A DNA stretch of 64,000 nt from contig CM067085.1 of NCBI GenBank assembly GCA_034008185.1, positions 77,922,275 to 77,986,274 on the forward strand, written 5' to 3'. The notes under the pieces are model-generated. The model worked only from the letters and a program-made list of their open reading frames with translations, did not search any database and was not told the origin of the DNA. Origin of the DNA: Gorsachius magnificus. Lineage: Eukaryota; Chordata; Aves; Pelecaniformes; Ardeidae. The stretch's first letter is position 1. Each line of letters opens with the position of its first letter. Below are positions 49,101-61,700 of the stretch, piece by piece. The position numbers and the translations under genes are program-made.

Positions 49101-51212
49101 CAAAGAGCAAAAAATCAATTACTTTTAACATGGCACTTTGTTTAAAAATAAGAAAAAAGTGAAATTAATTTCACAGCAATTATTTTTGAGAGCTTCCTCC
49201 CATTTCAAGATACACTGAATTTGTTGGCTACTGCTTTATTGTGTACTTGAGGATTCAGGAGTCCTTTTTAGCTCCTGCATTTAGTATCAGTATGCTAAGA
49301 GGACGTGCTTCAAGTTTAAACGGGAAAAACTGCTTCCCAAGAGAAAGAAAACATGAAAGCCTTCCATGACCAGAATGGCTAACTGGAGGGATTTAGGGAG
49401 AAAATTCAGAACAAATTATAACAAATTACAAAATCTTTGCCTTCTGTCAATGACATGTGAAAAACTCTGGTTCCTGTCAACACCTTTTAGCAACGCCACC
49501 TACTTGCTGACCTGCCCCCTGTTTGCACTGAATGCAGAGCTGCCATAGATCACCCAGAAAAATGAGCATCGTCCAGTCTGTAGTATCATTCTTCTGATTT
49601 ACATTAAGACATGGCAGATGGTGAGCCTTGTCCTTAACTAACCATGGATGACTGCTGCTTTATTAAACACCAGTCTTTATTTTTTATTTTTTCCTTTATG
49701 GGGACCGCACTGTGTGGTTTGCCATTTGGCTCTGGACTTTTGAGAACTGACTGCAGGTTTCAGACTTCAAAATCCCTAAGAAATATGGTCGTGCTTGTAT
49801 AGCTGTGCATTTTGCTTTGTGCCACCTCAGCAGCAAGGAGGAGGACTGTCCACAATGTACTGTCTGACCTAACAATATTTCTGTTATTTTCTTTTTTTGT
49901 CATTCATGTGCTTTCCCCCTAGAATTCAAGGAAACTCACATGTTCTTTTTCTGATGATGTGTCAAATCCTTTTCAAATAGTGTGGATGTTGGCTGAACCT
50001 TCTGCAGGTTCAGTCTATAACGGCTAAACTGAATGAAAGCCAAGAAGTTCTCTAATGTCTATTTTAAGTCGAGGGTCATGTTGTATATGGAGCAGAATAC
50101 ATGTATGGTGACAGGAAGCAGACTTTTCCCTATGTTTTAAGTAAACAATAGCAGGTCCAATTTCTAGTTATTGGTGATAGGAAGATCTCCTTGTTCTATC
50201 AGATTTCTGTTTCCTGTGACACTCTATAAGGTACAGCTCTTCCATGTTTGCTGGCATTTTTTGTATTTTCTAAATGTGTGATGCAGCAAATTCTTAAAAA
50301 TAACCATCAACTTTGTGTTTGTTTTCAAGAAAATGCTGATGCTAAATAAAGTACTAATTTTGGATTGCAGCAACTACCCTAAAATGACCACACTCAGCAA
50401 GAAATCCAGCATGGCTGTTTTTTGGATTTGGTGTCATAGGTGAACTGAAGAAAGCACGAGTTGATAAAGTCAATGTACTTTAGATCTATGAGAATGTTTA
50501 AAAATAATTGTTCTAAAAATTAGGGGTTTTTAAATTGCTTACCATACACTGAAACCGCTTATTTTACTTTGCTGTCCCTGGATGAATTTATCCACAAGGT
50601 GGTTCATCAAAACATTATATTATAAGGGAAAACTGCATCATATTTGTAAAATACTAAAAGTAATAGGATAATTAAATTTTGGCTGGTGACTTCACAGGAC
50701 ATCCAAACAGGTCCTATCAAACAGGCCGAGCACATTGTGAGTGTGCAAGCAGAAGACACAGGCAGTACAGGAAAGTAGTAACATTTCCCAAAGGTGTTAA
50801 TTGCTCTGAATGAATGGTCAATTATTTATTACAGTGAAAATAGTTTCTGACCAATACTAGGAATGTATTAGAAATACACGACGTTGTAATGGGATGTTGA
50901 GTAGGCTCTTCACTGACATAGCATTTTGCACCGTACTGATTTGAAGAGTGGATTAGAATTTCAGATAATTATTACAAATGCATTTGTACTGCAGTAGTCA
51001 CTTAAAAATCACTCTTCTGCTTAAAAAACTGTTTCTGGTAAATTTGTTTAACATTCTTGGAAGGTGCTTGTTTTATTTCAACCCTCTTTGAATATTTGCT
51101 GCAATGTTCCACTGCAAATTACATGACGAATTCCCAGCCCTGCCCCAGTATTTCCAGAGATACCCTAACGTAGGTGCACTAATTCAGGTACAACGTGACT
51201 TCCAGGCTGCCT

Positions 51213-51300
51213 GCTGAAGAAGGCAGGCTGGAGAGCAGAGTGAGAGCCAAGGCTGAAAGAAGAGTAAGAGCTGAGGTTGAAAGAAGAGTTGAAAGAAGGG
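51213..51300. repeat. Purine-rich imperfect tandem repeat, about 24-bp unit
   Basis: Units of the form GAGTGAGAGCCAAGGCTGAAAGAA, split as GAGTGAGAGC and CAAGGCTGAAAGAA, then GAGTAAGAGC with TGAGGTTGAAAGAA, then a half unit GAGTTGAAAGAA. In the plus frame from 51195 this reads as RVRAKAER-RVRAEVER-RVERR, a charged repeat, but no gene is supported. Confidence 0.75.
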
Positions 51301-54300
51301 ACCAATATCTAGCAGAGATGAGGTTTTTACTTGGAAAGAACAGTTATGAGCAGAAGATTTTTGGAACAACACAGGCCCCTGCAGATCTCCACAAAATATC
51401 AGGAATACGGGAAGATTTTTCCATATTCCTAAACATTCAACTTCATCCATGACTGATATTAATTTTGTATAAATAAATTTTTGAAGTAATAATGGGATGT
51501 GGGGGGATTTCCATTTCCTCTCTTGTACAAGGGTATTTCCACAGCTTTCAAACCCTCATCGAACAGCTGGCTGCTCTTAGAACATGTGTACAAAAAGTGT
51601 TCAGAGCTATTAAGATGTGATTGCGATAGTAAAAATTTGTTAAAGTTTTTTTACACAAAGCCTATGAGCCTCTAAGTTCATTGGTTAATGCTCTCTCATC
51701 TAGGGGGAGTATCTTCTAACATTTTTACACCTTCATTTACGCTTCTTATTTAATGACAGCAAGGGCTCTTTTAGCAAAACTCTTAAGCACACATGAGACT
51801 TCAGTTATGTAGTTAACTGGAACTAATGCCATCACTGATGTTATATATATATTTCAGTGTTTTGGAGAACTAATAACCAAAAATACTTACCTGCGGAGTA
51901 ACATCTAAATATTTTTTTTTCAGTTTTGAGAGTCTGCAAGGTGCTGAGAGCCTACACTGAACTTAGTGTGAAGGGTGTTGAGGGTTTTTTTTTAAATCTT
52001 CTTTTGTTTTGTTTCATGAATCAGAGGAGGTTTTATTCCATTTTTTCTTCTTTTTCTTGCTTTTTATTCTTCTGTAGAAGGTTTCAGTTTCAATATCTCA
52101 GCTTTTTCAGGTTTCTAAGTAAGCGGGGCTTTTCCAACAAGATAACTGAAAGAAAGAATAGTAGGAAATCTTAATCAATTTAATCCTACTATTTTTGTAT
52201 GAATGAACTAGCTGCAATGACAGAGCAGGAACTAGGTGGGAAAAGAACAATAGCATGTTTACGCAATACTAGCGGGTAATATGGAGCTAGATTTGGGAAG
52301 GAAATGGAAGCAAGGAGTTTCAGAATTCAGCTGGTATTGGAAGTTACAAGAAATGGAAACAGGTTAAATGCCTGCAAATATTATGCTGCAAAATATCTTA
52401 CAGTTCTGCGAGTTTTAGCTATCAGAGCAGTTGCAGGCTTCATTCAATAGTGGCTTGAACCATTAATGGCTTGGGTGGTCTTGCTCTTTTCAGGCACAAG
52501 TGAGGAAATGTTTACAAAGGAGCGAGAGAGCTGTTTAGCATACTGAGCAGGAGATTAGCTGTAACTCAAAATGCTAGAAACTGACTTTTGGTAAGGCATA
52601 TTGGAAAAGAAATGAGAACATTTAGCCTGTGATCTTGAGAGGACTGGAAAAAGGCACAAAAACAGCTACGGTGATAGAAAATGTGAGAACTGTCAGTGTG
52701 GAAGAGAATCTTGAAAGAAATTTTTAAAAAAAAATTTACCGTTGAGAGGATAATTAAGGAAGAAGAAACCTGAAAATAAGATGGAAAATTAATTACCAGC
52801 AAGAAGAGTTTCAAAACAACTCTTATCTTACTGATAACTGAAAGAAAATTGAAAGAGGAGAGCCCAGGTACTTAGAGAGACACTTCTGCAAGAAAGGTCC
52901 AAGAGTTCCATGTACCTGATGTGAATTTAAATGCTAGCACTTGCAACCGTTCTACCACAGTAGAATAGCCAAGGCTTGGTGCTGTACAGACTCGTAAGGA
53001 TAGAATGACAGAGCAAATTACCTTTGTCAGCAGATTGTCTTCATCGTTCTAGGTTATTGCTGTTGGCTTGGACAAAAGTGCCAAACAGTTACAGGGAACC
53101 AGAGGCTGTTAAGACGAGATAATCAAGAAGGAAGTATAAGCATGTGATAGCAAAGAAGGAAATATTTTAAGTTCCTTTGGGTCTGAGAACAATTTTGTAC
53201 ATGTGGAAAACTAGCTTGTGAGAAGTAGATCTTCCAGGTACTTTTAGTACCAGTAGTGTTTAAAGTGTTTCGGTGCTTTGCACAGTGGGGCTTCCCCAAT
53301 CTTGAACTCACCAAAATAACTTGGAGCATTTGCCATTGCAGTACTGCAAAACTGCTTGGCAGGGAGGCAGCTTTCTTCCCAAGGGTGGATTTCTCTTTGT
53401 AGCTATCTTTTCATAAGATACTGGTGCTTTACATGTTTGTGCTCGTTAGATATTTATGCCATGACTTCCTATGCCCCACTGCATGAGGCCATCAGCATAC
53501 TTGGAAGGAGTTGGCACAACTTCTCGCTGTTCAAAAGAAAGAGAAGAAAGAGGAAATTGCTGTGGGAATGTGACCTGCAGCTGTCTGTATGTCTGAATAA
53601 GAAAAAATATGTCCTTATTCACACAATGACAAAGAGGTCATTGGGATCAGTCATCGGTATTTTTATCAGAAAGGAGCTCTGTTAATGTGTATCAATCTAT
53701 GAACAAGTTTTTTGTAAATGTATTACTGTGGGCTGCTTTACTTTTTCTGGATGTAGTCAGCTTTTAAGAAAAAAGGAAATTTAGAAAAGGTTATGATGAG
53801 CTTCTGCACACTATTATGCAGAAAATGCTAGAAAGAGCAACCAATTGTGTATGTTGTGAACACGTTAAAAGGTAGACTACTATTTTTGCCACTGTAGGCT
53901 GTTGTGCATGGGACATCTAGCTGGGAATGATTTGTACCATAGCAAGTTGAAGCGTAAGATTGTAACGTGAGCAAAGCTTTCCCTCACAGCGTAGGCCCTT
54001 CCACATTTGCAAATGGAGATGATGATAGTAATGTTCTGAAGCTTTTGAGACCTCCAGAGCATATATTTTTGTTTGTTTGTTGTAAATAAATCTTTTTAAG
54101 ATTACAAGTAATATAAAGTTGCCTGATACTAAACAAGCCTTTTTTTTTTTTCCATTGTAGCTCCCTACTACAAGTGCTAGTTCACACAAAATCCCCCAAT
54201 GTTAGGAATCACTGTTGGATCTAAATTCTGCATGAGGTCTTTCTCTCCGTAGTCCGAATGTTGTTCTTTGATTGATGAGCTCTCTGGATAGGTTCTTCAC

Positions 54301-57017
54301 GGTCAACTTCAAGACTTGTAGGAGCCCAGAGGAGCCTGTGCTGTGGAGGGGCTCGCAGCAGACACCGCTGGCTGCTTGGGATCAGGTGCCTGGGTTCTCC
54401 ACAAGTGCTGGATTGTTATCTGTGAGTTGCTCCTCATCCCACCTTCACTAATCTCATTTATCATTGTGTTTTATAAGGCAGACTGTCACAGAGCAAGTTC
54501 TTTATCATTTCTAAAAAGGAAGTGTTTTCCTGGTGTAACTGAAGGACTCCGCATGTGTCCTGCTCCAGGGACTAAAATCTCAGTCTCTGCTGGGAGATAT
54601 CTTTTCCCTTGAGTTCTCTGGAATTTGGGTGCACTTAGTACAGAAAAAACCCATGAACTTCTGGCAAGAGAAACTGCTGTGAGGATCTGGATCTTGCTTG
54701 GTGTTCTTTCCTTGTAAAAGTGGATGCGTTTATAGGAAATCGGACAAAAGGGTGTGATTTCCCACGTAAAAACTGTCTAGAAGTTGGATATAGGCTAAAG
54801 CTGGTTTTTTTCAGTTGGTCAGTTATGAAGCCTTCTGGTTTTGTCTCTAATCTCAAACCATTTCCTCATAATCATGAGGATATTACGGCAATTCCCATTA
54901 GTAACAGGATTTTAAAACTTTCCCTTCCCTGGCAACCTATTCAGAGGATAGTAGGTGTACTGAATTGAACTCTTGTGGGTTGATTGTACCTACGCCCCCA
55001 TCACTGATGCAGATTACCAAAACAAAGATAACTGCCACTGATTAATTTATCGGGTTTTTCCACCCTCTTCTCTGGAGCACCTCAACTTCATTAACTAGAA
55101 TGCCTAATTTGATTTCCTGAGTTTTCAGAGTAATTAGCATTCCTTACTACTTTAATTAGGCAAAAGGTAGTTCTCATTAACTTTAATTGTGGCTAAATGA
55201 GGCCAAGTTCAGGTAAAACAGCCTCCCTTGTCTTCCAACTCCTCATTCATTCCTACAGCCAATATATCTTCTAAAGTGAAGGAACTGAGAGTTTCGTGGC
55301 AAAAAACGTATGTGAGCATGTAAGTAAAATTCTTTTGCATTTTGTAGCATGTGGACTTGCAACCTTAATGGCATTTTTAAACATAACATCTTATTGCAGA
55401 AATTCCATCATACCATGTCATACTGACAGAGACCATGGGAATGCCGTAAACTTACAGCTCCACCAGATCAGCTGTGCCGTTGAGCTATCGTGTGTGTATT
55501 TAGGACTACCCTGAGTACACGCAAGCAAGAAATGAAAGGTGGTTATTTGCTCCGAAGGGATGGTATGCGTATGGTCTGGTCATACACAATAGTTATGAGG
55601 GGATAATACCTCCATTTGGAAACAGCTGAACTTTTTGGTCAAAAAAATTTTAAAAAATTGTTAAAAATTGCAGAGTTGTAAGTGTTTTAAGGAAAATATT
55701 AAAGTAAGTAATGTGAGCAACTGTTTATTTTTGGATGCTGGATATTAAAAGTTATATCGTAAGAGCAGCGTATATACCATGAAATCCACTGGAGACTTTG
55801 CTGTGACCAGTCTGTTTTATATGGAAGTTGCCAGTGATGTGTTTTAAACTCTAATATGGTTGAATAAGCAAGAACCTGAAAATGTGGGTTTTACTGTATC
55901 TGTAAAATAGGGATGTACACAGGCATTCATGTGCTTAGGGAAGGCTCATGCCTCAAAGCTTAACAGGTAGAAAAAATTTATAAAAGATCAAAAGTGATGT
56001 TGAGAATTTTGAGATGATTCTGCATTGATTTTTAAAGATGTTGCTAGTATGGAAAATTTACGCAACTCGGTGGATGTTCTGTAGGGGTGGAGGCATTTTC
56101 AAAATAATTTCAATGGCCGGGCAATGTTTCAAAGCCAAAAAGCCTCTGTAGGAAAAATACAGTCATTGCCGTCAACCTGCATAACTCATGTACTGTAGAG
56201 ACAATGGGCGAGACTGGTGAGGCTTTGTATATCTGGATTTTTTTATTTTTTTTTTTTAGGGGGGGTCATTAAAGTCTGAGAATCAGATCAGTGCAGCAAA
56301 GCAGCACAGGTCTAATCAGATTTCATGCTGTTGCAGCCTGTACTTTGAAAACCATTGCTTGAGATATCAGGAAAAAAAAAACAAAAACAAACCCATAAAC
56401 CCAACACTAATCAAATTGAGAGATTCTAGAGCAATTCTCTTAAGCATAATTCATACTTTACCAGGAAAAATTTCTGAGATCATGAAAAAGTATCTTAAGG
56501 GCTTAGACACAGGTTGGAAAGGGCAGCGCATCCTAAACGCTTTGGGAAAGTGTCTACTCTCTAGGTTTCTTAAAAGCCTGACTCGTTCCCTTTTTATCAA
56601 AAGGAGAAAATGGACTGAAACAGGAGATCTGCTCTGGAAGGGACCCTGAGATGGATTTTGTTTTATCAAATGATGTCAATACCGAATTCAACTATGTAAT
56701 ATTTTTTTTTTTGTTTCTACATATAGCTATTGATGTGGGAGTTTCTAAGGAAATGTTTTGATCAATAGTCATCTTCACTAGAACAAGTTTGGAAGTACAA
56801 AGCGCTTCCATTTTATTAACAGTATTTGATCCGTGACTAATTGCTTTTATCCTGTGAAGCTGTGTTTCTGTAGATCTATCTTTATGGTTTTAATGAGCTT
56901 TTTTTAAAACCTAAAGCTAGCCCTATAGCTGAATGAACAAACTCATGAAGAACTAGGAAATAAGTTCAGCTCAACGGTTCAATTTTTTTTTTTGTGCGTG
57001 TATTTTTAAGGCTTTTA
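51301..57017. other. Intergenic desert segment, no gene seen
   Basis: No coding exon recognised. A purine-rich block lies at about 52200-52900, a TAAT-dense block at 55020-55205, and a short perfect inverted repeat TCCTCAT-AATC-ATGAGGA at 54863-54880. Confidence 0.55.
55020..55205. promoter_or_regulatory. Candidate conserved enhancer dense in TAAT/ATTA sites
   Basis: Within about 170 bases: CTGATTAATTTATCG, CATTAACTAGAATGCCTAATTTG, GAGTAATTAGCATTCC, TACTTTAATTAGGC, CTCATTAACTTTAATTGTGG. This is at least seven TAAT/ATTA cores, several as TAATTA, in complex non-repetitive sequence. It is the strongest homeodomain-site cluster in the window, about 19 kb downstream of GPR88. Conservation was not testable here. 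Confidence 0.45.
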
Positions 57018-57065
57018 ATTTTCACTGTAGCACCTCAGAAACGTGAGGTGCCCCACAGTGAAAAT
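57018..57065. repeat. Strong hairpin, 19 paired bases
   Basis: Outer arms ATTTTCACTGT (57018-57028) and ACAGTGAAAAT (57055-57065) are perfectly complementary. Inner arms GCACCTCA (57030-57037) and TGAGGTGC (57044-57051) are also perfect. They are separated by a 1-versus-3-base internal loop, and the hexaloop is GAAACG. No matching transposon family is recognised; it is shorter than a typical microRNA precursor. Confidence 0.9.
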
Positions 57066-58746
57066 GAGAAGACAGGTCCTTACATCAGGAAACTTCACGT
57101 CAGGTTCTGATCTAGTGTGTACACGGTGGTCAGTTTGCGCAGAATTCACAGCTGAATGAAAGCTTAATTTCAGTGATTGGGGGGATTTACAAACAGGGTA
57201 TAGGGGCTGCAATGAGATGAATTGTGTTAAGGTGACTCATTTAGCATCTATAGCTGAGGTTTTGCAAAACAGGAAACTGTTTCAGGGCAGGCACTCCTAA
57301 AGTGCCTACTGTTCTCTAACTTAATTGCGTGAAATGCCTACATTGCTGTAGTGTGCCCACTACAGGGGCATTTGGGGGTCTTTATTTTTCTTCTCTTTGC
57401 TTCCTCAGTATTTTTAAGCTTCTGCTGATGTTATCAACTAGCTGCTTCTCACCATCTTTCAGAGAGAGACCAAAACAAAAGCTTGGAAATTACCTGTAGC
57501 AAAATATTTGGAAATAAATGTGGCCATAGCAGAGGGAGGAAATTTGTCATGCTCCTACCATGGAGTTGATTCTCAGTGCAGCAAGTACACAGCAAGACCA
57601 ACTGAAGAAGGAAATTAAGAAAAATTATTGGTCCTAAAAGTTGTGCTGAAAACCAAGATTAAAATTATTCTGCATCTGGGAACTGGCTGTATGTTAGCTT
57701 GATGTGTATCCATACCCCGTAAAAAGTAACGCAAACCCAACCTAATTGCAGAAGTACCGTTACGGCAGGTTGGCTTGCCCCTAAACGTAAGAGTTTTCTC
57801 TCCTAACTAAAAAATCCTTAGGAACTGCTCCATTCCACATGCCGTGGCACAGCATGACATAGACTGGAAGCTGTACAGCCTTGCAACATACGTAAATGTT
57901 ACCATATGTTTTGTTAAAATGATTCCTACCTGTTAACATGCTAGATATTTTACCGAAGCCATTTTTTCTGCCTGTTATTTCATACAGAACAACTCATCCT
58001 GAATTGCCTGGAGCTCATCCAGGAGCATGGTACAAGCCACTGTGCATATACTTAGAGCCACCCCAAATATTGCCATCTAACAGAGGAAAAAGTCTTTCTT
58101 GGCTACTCTTTCTCCAGCTATGTTAGTCCTGGAAGATTTTTGTTCAATCGGGGACACGCAGCAGGGTTGATTAGAGAAACATTTTTTGTGAATTAAGAGA
58201 ACCGACTGTAGCAGCCCCATGCTATCTAACTGTGGTTGGTTTCCAGCTGCCCTCAGAATCTATTTCCTTTTAAAAGAAGATATTTTAAATCTTATTTAGT
58301 TGCAGTTTATTGTTTCAAATGAAAGGCACTACCTCCCTCTGCTCCCCAAAAGGTTGCATATAAAAAAATTTAGAGGGAAGCGTCCAGTGACCTATTGCAT
58401 TGTTTTAATGTTACTTTTCCTAGCAAAGGATGCTTTTCTTGGCAGTCATTTATAATTCTGAAGTCTGTCCAAAGGTAGACAAGGCTCCACCCTTTCTGAA
58501 TTGGTCCAAAAGAAGCAAAATTAAAAGGCTAGTGCTAATCCTTGCCAATAACTTTCTGTAGTTATTGCAAATAAAGAACTTGCAATGTCTGATTAGTGGC
58601 GAGATTTACAGGGCCTATGTAAAGAAGATGTCATGACTGCCTGTATGGCCAAACCACTCTGGTCACGTTTCTCTGTAGAGAAGCGGATAAAAAAATATTA
58701 GTGTCTCTGAATTGCCTTAGAATTTTTCCAAATGAGTGCTATCTCT

Positions 58747-58767
58747 ATTATTATTATTATTATTATT
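58747..58767. repeat. (ATT)7 microsatellite
   Basis: Seven uninterrupted ATT units followed by GTTGTGTATAATAATATTAATAA, a degraded extension of the same motif. Confidence 0.9.
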
Positions 58768-61700
58768 GTTGTGTATAATAATATTAATAACTCTGATGCT
58801 TTACTACATGTAAATGCTGCATGGAGATTTGTAAAAATATGACTAGAATTCAAAAAATCTATAATAATATGATAAGGAATAGAAGGTATTACACAGGAAG
58901 AAAAAAAAAAAAAAGTCAGTCAGGATATTGAAAGCAGTTGTGTACCTGCATCGGGGAGATGACTTCTGTGTTCCGATGGTGAACACACATGACAATTATA
59001 TCAAAATCAAAACAAGATATGGGTGAATTATTATTTCTTGTGACTGAAAATGTTTTTCAATAATTTTTTAAAGAAAACTAGAATTGAGATTGAGTTACCA
59101 ATTTGCTTGTATAGGGATTTCATGTGCCCTGTAGAGGATACAGTACTGAAGATTGACATAATTCAACGTGTAGATGTATTGGTTCAACATTTGAGTTGTC
59201 TAGAAGGATTCCAGTAGAACTTGGAAGGCTGTATTATATTCTCCCCTTTCATACTACAGTCAGGTCTTTCACTTCCCCGTGTAGTTCATCCACAGTATTT
59301 TCCATCCCAGCTTGAATAGCAGCACACGTTGGTGTTGGACTGGTGGAAACTGGCAGTTCCCAGCAGTCCATGGCCTCCACTTGTACATGGTCATAATGGC
59401 ATTCACCAGCAAAGTGAGAAAAATGGTTATAAATGAACTTACATTTCAGTAAAGCTGAGATAATGTCAACTATAAATGCATTGTCTTATGGAGAATGGGA
59501 CTAATAAGTTCATGTTGAAGTGAGTTGAGTTTCTCTTTTTGGTATGGAGGTTCTTAATACTGGAAAAGTAAATGCAGATACAGCACTAGGAAACAAATTA
59601 TCTGTATTTTTTTGAGCTTTACTAAAAGATAGGAGACGTTTTCAATAGTAATCTGCAGTATATACTTAAACACTAAGTAAAAACTTATTCTAAAAGAAAT
59701 GATAATATATGGGGAAATAGATGTGTATTTTTTAATTATTATATTCATATATCTGCATATGTTTCACATAACACAACATTTTAATAATATTAGTATAGGC
59801 CATAAATTTTGTTTGTAAGGAGTTTTAAAATGTAACTGGGAAAGCAGATCCTTTGAAAGGGACATAACAGGATGGGATGGAACTGCAGATATAAAAACCT
59901 AAGTGTAGGATATCTGCAGGATCTCTGTAGGCATCCGTATGTCAACTCTCACAGTTACTGAAGTTCAATAAAACTGGTCGAAGTCCTTCAGCTTGGTGGA
60001 ATGTATAAAAAATAAAAAATCAGTTTTTGCATGGCAATGATCTTAACTTCTAGACCACCATAAACCTTAAGTTCCTTTTTTTTTACATTTTTTTTCCTTC
60101 TGTCTTTCTATAACTTATTTTGATTAAAGACCAAATGTTAAGCTCAGAGCCTAAATGCAGCCAATTCCAATGTTATGAATATCGCAGCATGGATAAAATG
60201 AGGAAGATTACTTTTCTTACTTGAAGAAAAGCAAGCACTGTGCTTTGATAAGTGAGAATTCCTCTCATTTCCAGTCAAATGTTTCGCATTTCCTTGAATT
60301 AAGTGGGTTTTGATTTCAGATAATGATACTGTCTGATTATGTGATACTACTTAGTTGGGGAAACTTTCAGGAAGCTTCTTGCTGTTTTCAGAGATAAAAT
60401 GCTGGAATTTCATACCAGTTTATACGCTCCAGTATTTACCACTCTTTGTATGTATTGTTCATTCTGCATGGGTTTGGACTTTTTTTTTCTTGTAATTTTC
60501 TGTTTTTTCACTGTTGAAGGCATAACATTTGCAGCGAAGCAAGCTAAGCTAAAGGGAAGTCACACTTCAAGTAAGGGGACATAATATTCTGTGCAAATGA
60601 GGAAATTATTTAAAGCGCTGCGTGATGAACTTGGCCTGTTATGTGCAGCCTTCGTCTTCCGCTGGAGCACCCACTGTTGACTATTGCTGTAAGTTAGACA
60701 GTGGACCAACAGTAAATGCTGCTGATGTGGCAAATGATCTGTTCCTCGGGCAGGTTTTGCCAGAGTACACTGCAGTCTTGCACTTCTGGCCTGGGAGCGA
60801 TGGGTCTGTCTGTCCAGGTGGCCAACTTTGTCAGGACGATAAATCGATGTTCTTACTTCTCTGTTCCAGAGGAAGTGTGGAGGAGGGAAGATGGTCTTCC
60901 TTCCAAAGGATATTTGCCTTTGGCATAGTGATAGAAAAAGCTGATGAATAAATCAACCAGAAAAACAAAACAGGAGGGTCAGAAAACTTATGGCAAAGGA
61001 AAAAACAAGAATATTGTATATGTCAGGACTCTGGTTGCCATTTCATAAACAAACTTCTTCCTTTTTTTGTATATTTTACTTGGATATCCTGTTTCTTTCT
61101 TTATCCCCCATGTGACATTGGGGTTTTGAAAAGGACTGAAGCTATAGAAAGGTTTCATCTATAGTGTATTTGTAGAAGGTGGAGATTTTCCTGATAAAAT
61201 TGAGAAGTATTTGAAGAGCGATAATAGATGCTACTAGAATGGCAAATGCCAATTTTCTCCCGAGAGGAGAATGGAAAGCAACACATCAGAAAATAAAGTG
61301 AGTTTGAGTATGCGTGTTAGAGATTTACAATTTCATATGTTTCCTTTGAAGCCTCTGTGTATTTTGAAATCAGTTTTTACATATATTTTCAAGTTGTGTT
61401 GCAAAGCCAGCTTGCGCTCTTTAGATCAAGGTGTTTATTCTTTGTGATAAAGTTTGCAAGCTTTTGTACTATGGCAAAGCCAGCCTTCTGAACTGCAGCC
61501 ACGCTTTCTGCTGTGGTCGTAGCAGGAGGTCGGCTATAAACTATTTAAGAATCTTGTTCCTCAGGACTTCAGTTACACAGATCCTCGGCAGCAAAGTAGC
61601 TCCTTAATATTTCAGTCATTCCAGTTTTTAGCTGTAGTAAACGTGAGGCTTTCGATGTTAAGAAATCAAATAGTGTGTCATTACACAGCTGAAGGAGACA

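Larger units (their letters stand above)
44725..51183. other. Intergenic desert segment, no gene seen
   Basis: No coding exon recognised. Contains two homeodomain-motif blocks (45440-45560 and 46040-46145) and a purine-rich block on the plus strand at about 48620-49080. The rest is unremarkable AT-rich DNA. Confidence 0.55.

Noticed and set aside
57018..57065. Calling the strong hairpin a microRNA gene
   Set aside because: The 48-base hairpin with a 6-base loop is too short for a standard precursor and no expression evidence is available.
60622..60951. A 109-codon plus-strand frame in the desert
   Set aside because: A second frame is open over the same bases and neither shows a recognisable protein family, so chance is more likely.
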